Origin: Candidatus Omnitrophota bacterium
GTDB lineage: Bacteria > Omnitrophota > Gorgyraeia > Gorgyraeales > Gorgyraeaceae
DNA length: 7,549 nucleotides
Direction of reading: 5' to 3'
Assembly: GCA_018817035.1 (NCBI GenBank)
Contig: JAHIUV010000080.1
Coordinates: 1 to 7,549 of the forward strand
Shown: one piece after another, positions 1-5,166 of the stretch
Position numbering within the stretch: the first letter of the stretch is position 1
How the letters are laid out: each line of letters begins with the position of its first letter
Translations under genes and position numbers: made by a program
The notes under the pieces: generated by a model
Told to the model about the DNA's origin: nothing
Database searches by the model: none
What the model saw: the letters and a program-made list of their open reading frames with translations, nothing else

Positions 1-1
1 A

Positions 2-658
2 GAGGGTTTATATAAAGGCCTGGGCGAGTTCCAGAAAAAAGGGACCAAGGACGAGGTTGCTCTGCAGATCTCTCATAATACCAGAAAAGGCGTTGAGCGC
101 TGTGTAAGGTACGCGTTTGAATATACTAAGAAAAGAAATAAGAGGAAAGAACTTACGCTTTGCGGGAAGACCAATGTCCTCACTTACGCGTGGGACCTGT
201 GGGACAGGACGTTTAATGAAGTCGCGAAAGAGTATAAAGGCGTGAAAACAAATTACGCCCATGTAGACGCGACCTGTATGTGGATGGTAAAAAACCCGGA
301 GTGGTTTGATGTTATTGTCACGGACAACCTATTCGGAGACATCATTACTGACCTCGGCGCCATGATACAGGGTGGAATGGGTATTGCCGCGGGAGGCAAC
401 ATAAATCCTGAGGGCCTTTCCATGTTCGAGCCCATAGGAGGCTCAGCCCCGAAATATACAGGTAAGAACGTGATCAATCCACTTGCCGCTATTTGCGCTA
501 TGGGAATGCTGCTGGAGTCTCTTGGCGAGGAAAAATCAGCTAAAATGCTGGAGACTTCGGTAATGAAAATAACAGGCGAAAAATTAAAGAGCCTTTCAGC
601 GGGTAGAATGGGTTATTCCACTACAGAGGTAGGCGATTTAGTAGTAGAGAATCTATAG
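2..658 (+). CDS. leuB: Isocitrate/isopropylmalate dehydrogenase family protein, 3' part (probable 3-isopropylmalate dehydrogenase)
   Basis: The gene is cut by the window's left edge; the reading frame is open from base 2, giving 218 C-terminal residues. The GTG at 242 is an internal valine, not a start. The family oxidatively decarboxylates 2R,3S-hydroxyacids with NAD(P); LeuB does this in leucine synthesis. Residues 1-4 (EGLY) are the end of the usual ENTxGLY motif. Also seen are GKTNV (55-59, carrying the likely catalytic Lys56), HVDA with Asp89, TDNLFGDIITD with Asp113 and Asp117 as metal ligands, and FEPIGGSAPKYTGK (143-156). Two positions are odd: Asn26 where Thermus LeuB has catalytic Tyr139, and Gly146 where EPIHGSAP normally has His. 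Lys151-Tyr152 resembles NADP-type isocitrate dehydrogenases. The asd and truA neighbours favour leuB, but an isocitrate, homoisocitrate or tartrate-type enzyme is possible. Family membership is firm; the substrate is inferred. Confidence 0.85.
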   Translation, partial: EGLYKGLGEFQKKGTKDEVALQISHNTRKGVERCVRYAFEYTKKRNKRKELTLCGKTNVLTYAWDLWDRTFNEVAKEYKGVKTNYAHVDATCMWMVKNPEWFDVIVTDNLFGDIITDLGAMIQGGMGIAAGGNINPEGLSMFEPIGGSAPKYTGKNVINPLAAICAMGMLLESLGEEKSAKMLETSVMKITGEKLKSLSAGRMGYSTTEVGDLVVENL

Positions 659-661
659 ATT

Positions 662-684
662 TGTTCGAGGCTTAGCCTCGAACA
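662..684 (+). repeat. Perfect intercistronic hairpin between the leuB-like gene and asd
   Basis: TGTTCGAGGC (662-671) and GCCTCGAACA (675-684) are exact reverse complements, making a 10-bp stem with a TTA loop 4 bases after the stop codon. No T tract follows (TTGAAAAG), so it is a poor intrinsic terminator. It could protect a 3' end or partly limit read-through into asd. The asd ribosome binding site (691-697) lies just downstream and is outside the stem. Its CTCGAAC word recurs twice at the right end of the window. Confidence 0.8.
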
Positions 685-700
685 TTGAAAAGAGGAGTTT

Positions 701-1747
701 ATGGTTAAAGAATATAATGTCGCTATAGTAGGCGCCACCGGAATGGTGGGTGGTGAATTTATAAAAGTCCTGGAGGAGAGGAATTTCCCTGTTAAAGAAC
801 TGCGCCTTTTGGCGTCAGGCCGTTCAAAAGGCAAATACCTTAAATTCCGCGGAAAAGACCGCGAAGTGCAGGAACTTGGCAAGGATTCTTTTAAAGGGAT
901 AGACATTGCCCTGTTTTCCGCCGGGGCGGGCATCAGCAAGGAATTCGCGCCTATCGCGGCAAAGTCAGGCGCTGTAGTGGTCGATAATTCCAGCGCGTTC
1001 AGGATGGACCCGGATGCCCCTCTTGTCGTGCCTGAGGTAAACCCCCTCGCAATAAAAAGGCATAAAGGCATCATAGCGAATCCGAATTGTTCTACCATAC
1101 AGATGGTCGTTGCCTTGAAACCTATCCACGACGCGGCAAAGATAAAAAGAATAGTTGTCTCGACTTATCAGGCGGCTTCAGGCTGGGGTAAGGAGGCGGT
1201 GGACCAACTATGGGAAGAGACAGGAGAAATGCTTAAGCTTAAGGCTGAAGGCTTCCGCCACAATAACGGCGGACAGGCAAGGCTCAAGGCTGATAAGGTA
1301 AAAAAAGTGCTTCCCGCGCAGATAGCGTTTAATGTTATTCCGCACATAGATGTTTTTTTACCAAATAGGTATACCAAAGAAGAAATGAAAATGCTGAACG
1401 AGACCAGGAAGATCATGGAAGACGATACCATAAAACTTACCGCTACCTGCGTGCGCGTGCCTGTCATAACTTCACATGCCGAGGCTGTCAATGTCGAGAC
1501 TGAAAAGAAATTGACCGCTGAACAGGTTATAGGGTTACTAAAAAAAGCTCCCGGCGTAGAGGTCATAGATGATATCGCGAACGGGAAATATCCTCTTCCG
1601 ATAGATGCCGCGGGAAAAGACGCTGTTTATGTCGGACGGATCCGTGAAGACGAATCAGTGGAGAACGGCCTCAATCTCTGGATAGTGAGCGATAATCTGC
1701 GCAAAGGCGCCGCGCTCAACGCGGTCCAGATCGCGGAACTGCTTTAG
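701..1747 (+). CDS. asd: Aspartate-semialdehyde dehydrogenase
   Basis: The 348-residue protein has the usual family length. It catalyses NADPH-dependent reduction of beta-aspartyl phosphate to aspartate semialdehyde, the branch-point step for lysine/diaminopimelate, threonine and methionine, in the cytosol. The N-terminal dinucleotide-binding motif is GATGMVGGEF (11-20). The catalytic cysteine is Cys130 in NPNCSTIQ, followed by STYQAASGWGKEA (154-166) with Gln157. Substrate-binding Arg252 and active-site His259 lie in VRVPVITSHAEAVNVE. The C-terminus (VGRIREDES, then LNLWIVSDNLRKGAALNAVQIAELL) is characteristic. The ATG follows AGAGGAG at 691-697, a short 3-base spacing, and places the Rossmann motif correctly. 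It lies 42 bases after the leuB-like gene and 14 before truA, consistent with co-transcription. No defect is seen. Confidence 0.97.
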   Translation: MVKEYNVAIVGATGMVGGEFIKVLEERNFPVKELRLLASGRSKGKYLKFRGKDREVQELGKDSFKGIDIALFSAGAGISKEFAPIAAKSGAVVVDNSSAFRMDPDAPLVVPEVNPLAIKRHKGIIANPNCSTIQMVVALKPIHDAAKIKRIVVSTYQAASGWGKEAVDQLWEETGEMLKLKAEGFRHNNGGQARLKADKVKKVLPAQIAFNVIPHIDVFLPNRYTKEEMKMLNETRKIMEDDTIKLTATCVRVPVITSHAEAVNVETEKKLTAEQVIGLLKKAPGVEVIDDIANGKYPLPIDAAGKDAVYVGRIREDESVENGLNLWIVSDNLRKGAALNAVQIAELL

Positions 1748-1761
1748 CATATTGATACCCA

Positions 1762-2514
1762 ATGACGCGCAATATATGCCTTACAATAGAATATGACGGC
1801 ACGAGGTTTTCAGGATGGCAGGTACAGCGCGTAAAGGCAGGTAAACGCGTAAAGACGATACAAGAAGAGATCGAGAAAGCGGGAAAAAAGCTTTTTGGAA
1901 AAAAGATCAGCCTCTTAGGCGCCGGCCGCACTGATGCCGGGGTCCACGCTGAGGCGCAGAAAGCAAATTTCAAGCTGGGCACAACCCTTCCTTTATATAA
2001 CATCGAAAAAGGCCTGAATAGTTACCTCCCGAAAGACATTGCCGTTATTTTAGCCGAAGACGCGGGTGATGATTTTCACGCCAGGTTTGACGCCAAAGAA
2101 AAACTCTACAGGTACACGATAATCAACAGGAATACCAGGTCGCCTCTTTTGAATAGGTACGCGGCGTTCGTATATCGTGAACTGGACGCGGACGCGATGA
2201 AAAAAGCGGCAAAGTATTTCGTCGGTAAAAAAGATTTCAGGTCTTTTCAGGCATCTGATAAAAAAGAAAAAGACTCTGTACGGACCGTCACCAGGTGCGA
2301 CATTGTCGTCAAGCCTCCTGTAATAGAAATATATGTCCAGGCAGATGGATTTTTATATAATATGGTCAGGAATATAGCCGGGACATTGATCGATGTCGGG
2401 CGGGGCAGGACAAAGCCGGAAGAAATCGCCGAAATACTTTCAAAAAAAGACCGGACAACCGCGGGCCAGACCGCCCCGGCAAAAGGCCTGTGCCTGGTAA
2501 AAGTATCCTATTAA
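1762..2514 (+). CDS. truA: tRNA pseudouridine(38-40) synthase TruA
   Basis: This 250-residue protein has the normal TruA length. It isomerises uridines 38-40 of the tRNA anticodon stem-loop to pseudouridine. The N-terminus (LTIEYDGTRFSGWQVQ, 7-22) and the catalytic motif GAGRTDAGVHA (53-63, nucleophile Asp58) are diagnostic. FHARFDAKEKLYRYTI (105-120), GFLYNMVRNIAGTLIDVGRG (196-215) and the TAPAKGLCL segment near the C-terminus complete the family pattern. The ATG lies 14 bases after the asd stop. No purine-rich Shine-Dalgarno sequence is visible in the gap, so translation may depend on coupling to asd. The start is still well supported, because the conserved N-terminal strand begins within a few residues of it. 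Confidence 0.97.
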   Translation: MTRNICLTIEYDGTRFSGWQVQRVKAGKRVKTIQEEIEKAGKKLFGKKISLLGAGRTDAGVHAEAQKANFKLGTTLPLYNIEKGLNSYLPKDIAVILAEDAGDDFHARFDAKEKLYRYTIINRNTRSPLLNRYAAFVYRELDADAMKKAAKYFVGKKDFRSFQASDKKEKDSVRTVTRCDIVVKPPVIEIYVQADGFLYNMVRNIAGTLIDVGRGRTKPEEIAEILSKKDRTTAGQTAPAKGLCLVKVSY

Positions 2515-2515
2515 C

Positions 2516-2555
2516 CCTTAACTTCACAATAGTGCAATGCACTGTGAAGTTAAGG
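2516..2555 (+). repeat. Two-tier hairpin between truA and the cupin gene
   Basis: CCTTAACTTCAC (2516-2527) pairs perfectly with GTGAAGTTAAGG (2544-2555). Inside, AGTGC (2531-2535) pairs with GCACT (2539-2543) around an AAT loop, and a 3-base bulge sits on the 5' side. It starts one base after the truA stop codon. ATACGAAG follows, so there is no T tract. It may be an mRNA-stabilising or processing structure, a weak terminator, or a dispersed palindromic repeat. The cupin gene's G-rich ribosome binding site (2563-2567) stays outside the stem. Confidence 0.8.
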
Positions 2556-2571
2556 ATACGAAGGGGGATTT

Positions 2572-2844
2572 ATGGGTAAAGTTAATGTTAAAAAAGCTAC
2601 TAAGGAAGAGCTGGACAGGTTAGGGGTGGATCAATGGCCTGTGTGGGAAAGTCCTGTCAGGAAATTTGACTGGGAATACGATGATAATGAGGTATTTTTT
2701 GTCCACGAGGGAAAAGTCAATGTCGTCACTACAGACGGAGAACAGGTCGAGTTCGGAAAGGGCGACCTGGTTACTTTTTCAAAAGGCGTAAAATGCACGT
2801 GGGACGTAAAAGAGAAAATAAAAAAGGTATACAAATTCGGATGA
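2572..2844 (+). CDS. Small single-domain cupin protein (Cupin_3/DUF861-like)
   Basis: This 90-residue protein is one cupin beta-barrel domain. WPVWESPVRKFDWEYDDNEVFFVHEGKV (22-49) matches the first cupin motif region, and FGKGDLVTFSKGVKCTWDV (61-79) matches the second, ending in KKVYKF. This pattern fits the Cupin_3 (DUF861) group related to ureidoglycine aminohydrolase cupins. The metal-binding HxH pair of classical cupins is absent, as is common in this subgroup, so a catalytic role is not assured. The ATG follows a strong GGGGG ribosome binding site (2563-2567). The next gene starts 4 bases after its stop, so the two are almost certainly co-translated. The fold assignment is good; substrate and function are unknown. 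Confidence 0.85.
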   Translation: MGKVNVKKATKEELDRLGVDQWPVWESPVRKFDWEYDDNEVFFVHEGKVNVVTTDGEQVEFGKGDLVTFSKGVKCTWDVKEKIKKVYKFG

Positions 2845-2848
2845 ATTT

Positions 2849-3442
2849 ATGGGTTACGAAGGCGTAAAGTTTAAGACAGTTATGCTTGGAAAAGAGGCAC
2901 CGGATGATCCCAGGATAAAGGAGCTCGCGCATTGGTGCGGAGAGTCCCATAGGAATGGTTTCGCGCCTTCTTATGACGGTGGATCCTACGGAAATCTCAG
3001 CTTCAGGATCAAGGGCGGCAGCAGCGAATTTATCATAACAGGCTCAAAGATAGGATTGAAAAATAAATTAGGGCCTGAATCTTTCGTAAAGGTAACTTCG
3101 GTGGATATGGATAAACGCGTTGTTTATGCCTGCGGCGCGAAAGAACCTTCGTCAGAAAGCATGTTGCATTACGCAATATACGAGAGAAGAAAAAATGTGA
3201 ACGTGATATTCCATGGCCATTCGGAACAGATGCTTTGTTCCGCGGCAAGAGCGGGATTTCCGGAAACCGAAAAAGAAGAACCGTACGGTACCGTAGGATT
3301 GGTCAGGAGCTTGCTCGATATATCAGACAAAGGTGATTTTTTGATAATGAAAGGCCATGGTTTTATCGCGATGGCTGTTAACATGGAAGAGGCATGGCTG
3401 CGCGTGATAGAAGCGCGTAATAAATGCCGGACAACTAAATAG
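2849..3442 (+). CDS. Class II aldolase/adducin family protein
   Basis: The 197-residue protein has the size and motifs of zinc-dependent class II aldolase/adducin enzymes (FucA, AraD and MtnB relatives), which cleave or epimerise sugar phosphates or dehydrate methylthioribulose phosphate. SYGNLSFR (46-53) and FIITGSKIG (61-69) are the phosphate-binding region. PSSES (100-104) carries Glu103, aligned by eye with the catalytic Glu of FucA. FHGH gives zinc ligands His122 and His124, and KGHGF gives the third, His170. All key residues are present, so it is probably active. It follows the cupin gene by 4 bases with only a weak GGATGA ribosome binding site, suggesting translational coupling. The substrate cannot be told from the sequence, and the cupin partner does not settle it. 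Confidence 0.9.
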   Translation: MGYEGVKFKTVMLGKEAPDDPRIKELAHWCGESHRNGFAPSYDGGSYGNLSFRIKGGSSEFIITGSKIGLKNKLGPESFVKVTSVDMDKRVVYACGAKEPSSESMLHYAIYERRKNVNVIFHGHSEQMLCSAARAGFPETEKEEPYGTVGLVRSLLDISDKGDFLIMKGHGFIAMAVNMEEAWLRVIEARNKCRTTK

Positions 3443-3452
3443 GGAGGCGCTT

Positions 3453-3812
3453 ATGTTTTTCAGGATCGTTGGGATATTATGGATATTGCTGGGTATATGG
3501 TGGATGATGAGGCCGCAGAGATTACAGAGAGTATTCGTTAAAAAGGCAAGGAAGACAAGAAAAAAAATAATGTTAGTAGCGATGGTCATCGCGATAGGCC
3601 TTTTCTTTTCCGCGGCAAAATACGCGAGTGGGATATTGGCGAATGTATTATTGATATTCGGTATTATAGGTATAGTAAAGGCGATACTTTTCTTTACTAC
3701 TGACCTGTCAGATAAAGTCATTGACTGGTGGCTTAAAAAACCTTTATGGGTCTGGCGTGTGTGGGCAGGGTGTTTTACTCTGATGGGCCTATTATTTCAA
3801 AGAGTCGGTTAA
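3453..3812 (+). CDS. Small hydrophobic membrane protein of unknown function
   Basis: I do not recognise a family for this 119-residue protein. It is a likely inner-membrane protein with hydrophobic stretches near residues 3-19, 39-57 and 61-82, and a Trp-rich fourth at about 98-116. A strongly basic loop (RLQRVFVKKARKTRKK, 23-38) follows the first segment; by the positive-inside rule it should face the cytoplasm. An acidic, Trp-containing stretch (DLSDKVIDWW, 84-93) precedes the last segment. A strong GGGAGG (3442-3447) overlaps the stop codon of the aldolase gene and sits 5 bases before the ATG, so the gene is real and coupled to its neighbour. No catalytic motif is visible. It closes the first operon. 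Confidence 0.8.
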   Translation: MFFRIVGILWILLGIWWMMRPQRLQRVFVKKARKTRKKIMLVAMVIAIGLFFSAAKYASGILANVLLIFGIIGIVKAILFFTTDLSDKVIDWWLKKPLWVWRVWAGCFTLMGLLFQRVG

Positions 3813-3855
3813 TAAAATACCCAAGGCTTTTTTAGTTTAGTCTGATCTTTTTCCC

Positions 3856-3883
3856 TTGACAGGATAAAAAGGTATGGTATAAT
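3856..3883 (+). promoter_or_regulatory. Sigma-70-type promoter of rplM–rpsI with extended -10
   Basis: A perfect TTGACA (3856-3861) and a perfect TATAAT (3878-3883) are 16 bases apart. TG at 3875-3876 one base before the -10 makes an extended -10 (TGGTATAAT). Transcription should begin near 3890, leaving a leader of about 20 bases with ribosome binding site GAAGGG just before the rplM ATG at 3910. Such a strong site suits ribosomal protein genes. It also implies that rplM–rpsI is transcribed independently of the upstream operon. Confidence 0.88.
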
Positions 3884-3909
3884 TTACTTTCTTTATAGAA
3901 GGGTGTTTT

Positions 3910-4344
3910 ATGCTTACTACAATGTTAAACAAGAAAGATGTGAAGAGAAAATATTATCTTATTGATGTTGAGGATAAGATCTTGGGGCGGGTTGCTGTCC
4001 AGATATCTTTGCTTTTGAGCGGAAAGCGCAAGAGCGGGTATACTTCACACGTGGATAATGGTGATTTTGTCGTGGTAGTTAATTCGGCAAAGGTAAAGGT
4101 CACCGGGGCCAAGATGGAAAAAAAGATATATAAGACTTATTCGGGATATCCGAGCGGCTTAAAGTTAAAGAGCCTTGAAACTGTCCTAAAGACAAAACCT
4201 ACTGAGCCTATAAGGCATGCGGTAAAGGGCATGCTTCCTAAAAATAAACTGGGTTCAAGGATGATAACGAGATTGAAAATTTTCGCGGGACCTGAACATA
4301 CACATAAGGCCCAAAACCCTGAAAAGGTAGAATTTAAAGGATAA
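3910..4344 (+). CDS. rplM: Large-subunit ribosomal protein L13
   Basis: The 144-residue protein matches the usual L13 length (about 142-150). It is an early-assembling 23S rRNA-binding protein of the 50S subunit. Family landmarks appear in order: KRKYYLIDVEDKILGRVA (12-29), VDNGDFVVVVNSAKVKVTG (48-66), YSGYPSGLK (77-85), AVKGMLPKNKLG (104-115) and KIFAGPEHTHKAQNPE (123-138). The ATG at 3910 has a GAAGGG ribosome binding site, and the N-terminus aligns end-to-end with typical L13. The internal Met5 is less likely. rpsI begins 4 bases after its stop, the standard bacterial L13–S9 pairing. Confidence 0.98.
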   Translation: MLTTMLNKKDVKRKYYLIDVEDKILGRVAVQISLLLSGKRKSGYTSHVDNGDFVVVVNSAKVKVTGAKMEKKIYKTYSGYPSGLKLKSLETVLKTKPTEPIRHAVKGMLPKNKLGSRMITRLKIFAGPEHTHKAQNPEKVEFKG

Positions 4345-4348
4345 TAAG

Positions 4349-4789
4349 ATGGCAGAAGAAAATATACAAGAGAACGTAGAAGAGATCAAACAGGATAAAC
4401 AGCAGGACGTGATCTGGGCGACAGGGAGGCGTAAACGTTCCATTGCTCGCGTACGGTTAATATTGGGAAACGGCGAGATGAAGGTCAATGGCAAGCCTCT
4501 GGATGAATATTTTGACAGGCCTACTTCAAGGTTGGTTATACGCCAGCCTTTTAACACTACAAATCTTCTTGGTAAGTATGATGTGATCGCTACTGTGAAC
4601 GGCGGCGGAAAGTCTGGCCAGGCAGGAGCGTTAAGGCATGGCATATCAAGGGCGCTGGCGCTTACAGGACAGGAAATAAAGACAGCGCTTAAGCGAAAGG
4701 GATTTTTGACCAGGGATCCAAGGAAGAAAGAACGAAAGAAACCAGGTCAAAAAGGCGCCCGAAAGAAGTTCCAGTGGACCAAGAGGTAA
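4349..4789 (+). CDS. rpsI: Small-subunit ribosomal protein S9
   Basis: The 146-residue protein is S9, which reaches the ribosomal P site through its basic C-terminal tail. The conserved core starts at WATGRRKRSIARVRL (23-37) and includes GGGKSGQAGALRHGISRAL (85-103) and LTRDPRKKERKKPGQKGARKK (120-140), ending FQWTKR. The terminal arginine that contacts P-site tRNA is present; the tail reads TKR rather than the commoner SKR. Residues 1-22 are an acidic, Gln-rich extension absent from the roughly 130-residue E. coli protein. AAAGGA (4336-4341) sits 7 bases before the ATG, inside the end of rplM, supporting this start and coupling. Confidence 0.98.
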   Translation: MAEENIQENVEEIKQDKQQDVIWATGRRKRSIARVRLILGNGEMKVNGKPLDEYFDRPTSRLVIRQPFNTTNLLGKYDVIATVNGGGKSGQAGALRHGISRALALTGQEIKTALKRKGFLTRDPRKKERKKPGQKGARKKFQWTKR

Positions 4790-4797
4790 GTGAGATT

Positions 4798-4832
4798 ATA
4801 AGTTACGTCAATCTTTGATTGACGTAACTTAT
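4798..4832 (+). terminator. 16-bp perfect hairpin after rpsI, possible first terminator
   Basis: Bases 4798-4813 (ATAAGTTACGTCAATC) and 4817-4832 are exact reverse complements around a TTT loop. The stem starts 9 bases after the rpsI stop. The 3' flank (TTAATCG) is only modestly T-rich, so termination would be weaker than at 4970-5030. Being symmetric, it could work on either strand. It may instead be a palindromic repeat that happens to lie here. Confidence 0.5.
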
Positions 4833-4837
4833 TTAAT

Positions 4838-4902
4838 CGAACTTATCCCGCACCTTTCATATATTATATATATGATACGTAAATATTAGAAAGGTGCGGG
4901 AT
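4838..4902 (+). repeat. 65-base hairpin repeat, copy 1
   Basis: The arms ATCCCGCACCTTTC (4845-4858) and GAAAGGTGCGGGAT (4889-4902) are perfect 14-bp reverse complements around a 30-base AT-rich loop. Partial pairing continues outward between CGAA (4838-4841) and TTCG (4907-4910). Copy 2 lies 244 bases downstream in the same orientation with only two substitutions. No T tract follows, so a terminator role is unlikely. Confidence 0.9.
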
Positions 4903-4910
4903 TGAATTCG

Positions 4911-4959
4911 CGCAGTAACTTACGTTCACTCACTTTTGTTCGTTCCGTAAGTTACGCGC
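4911..4959 (+). repeat. Imperfect palindrome with GTAACTTACG arms
   Basis: GTAACTTACG (4915-4924) pairs perfectly with CGTAAGTTAC (4946-4955). Flanking CGC/GCG pairs extend the stem past a bulged A at 4914. The 21-base loop is unpaired. The arms share words with the hairpin at 4798-4832 (AAGTTACG/CGTAACTT), hinting at a common repeat family. Confidence 0.7.
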
Positions 4960-4969
4960 TCATTAAATT

Positions 4970-5030
4970 AAACGCCTATTTTGTCATTTTCCGACGAGAA
5001 AATCATTGACAGAATAGGCGTTTTTGTTTT
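4970..5030 (+). terminator. Intrinsic terminator downstream of rpsI
   Basis: AAACGCCTATTTTGTCA (4970-4986) pairs with TGACAGAATAGGCGTTT (5007-5023), a 17-bp stem with one U-G wobble. A second inner stem pairs TTTTC (4987-4991) with GAAAA (4998-5002). The T tract TTTTTGTTTT (5021-5030) follows at once. This is the classical Rho-independent shape for + strand transcription and should end the rplM–rpsI transcript. Confidence 0.8.
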
Positions 5031-5035
5031 AAAAT
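5006..5035 (+). promoter_or_regulatory. Probable argC–argJ promoter overlapping the terminator
   Basis: A perfect -35 TTGACA (5006-5011) is followed after 18 bases by TAAAAT (5030-5035), one change from the -10 consensus. The -35 and spacer are the 3' arm and T tract of the terminator at 4970-5030. Transcription would start near 5042, leaving a leader of about 125 bases that holds the hairpins at 5043-5081 and 5089-5146. It is the best promoter-like site seen before argC, but it is a sequence match only. Confidence 0.6.
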
Positions 5036-5042
5036 AAGTGAA

Positions 5043-5081
5043 CACGTGATTTATGGAACAAAGTGAACATAAATCACTGTG
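5043..5081 (+). repeat. Bulged hairpin at the start of the predicted argC leader
   Basis: GTGATTTATG (5046-5055) pairs perfectly with CATAAATCAC (5068-5077), and CAC (5043-5045) pairs with GTG (5079-5081) past a bulged T. The loop is 12 bases. The word AAGTGAACA occurs at 5036-5044 and again at 5061-5069, so a short direct repeat overlaps the palindrome. If the promoter call is right, this is the first structure made in the argC transcript. Confidence 0.7.
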
Positions 5082-5146
5082 CGAACTTATCCCGCACCTT
5101 TCATATATTATATATATGAAAGGTAAATATTAGAAAGGTGCGGGAT
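5082..5146 (+). repeat. 65-base hairpin repeat, copy 2, directly upstream of argC
   Basis: This copy differs from 4838-4902 at two bases. The outer arms (5089-5102 and 5133-5146) form the same perfect 14-bp stem. The two differences also complete an inner 13-bp stem, ACCTTTCATATAT (5096-5108) with ATATATGAAAGGT (5112-5124), loop TAT. Both stems use the same CCTTTC segment, so they exclude each other. The argC ribosome binding site begins 10 bases after the repeat and is not visibly sequestered. Confidence 0.9.
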
Positions 5147-5166
5147 CATTTAAGCCGGAGGATAAT

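Larger units (their letters stand above)
4790..5166. other. 377-base gene-free region packed with hairpins and a duplicated 65-base repeat
   Basis: No convincing coding frame is present. From left to right it holds: a 16-bp-stem hairpin (4798-4832); repeat copy 1 (4838-4902); an imperfect palindrome (4911-4959); an intrinsic terminator (4970-5030) overlapped by a promoter (5006-5035); a bulged hairpin (5043-5081); repeat copy 2 (5082-5146); and the argC ribosome binding site GGAGG (5157-5161). More than two thirds of the bases lie in palindromic structures, far more than an rpsI terminator and an argC promoter need. It appears to be an insertion-prone intergenic site. Confidence 0.8.

Noticed and set aside
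242..658. A 138-residue frame starting at GTG 242, read as a complete short dehydrogenase-like gene
   Set aside because: The same frame is open back to base 2 and encodes conserved family sequence throughout, so this is the tail of a gene truncated by the window edge.
613..1098. Minus-strand open frame of 161 codons opposite asd
   Set aside because: It is a shadow of asd, and its product resembles no protein family. The same applies to the minus frames at 1168-1566, 3323-3721 and 4255-4644.
3785..3835. Terminator for the first operon at the T run 3828-3833
   Set aside because: Only a 4-bp GCCT/AGGC pairing with a very large loop can be drawn before the T run. That is too weak to call, though some termination before the rplM promoter would be expected.
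4819..4848. Promoter starting at TTGACG inside the rpsI hairpin
   Set aside because: The only -10 candidate at suitable spacing (TTATCC, 4843-4848) is poor, and the site at 5006-5035 is much better.
4838..5146. CRISPR array suggested by repeated hairpin units
   Set aside because: There are only two repeats, separated by 179 bases that contain other structures. There is no regular spacer pattern and no cas gene.
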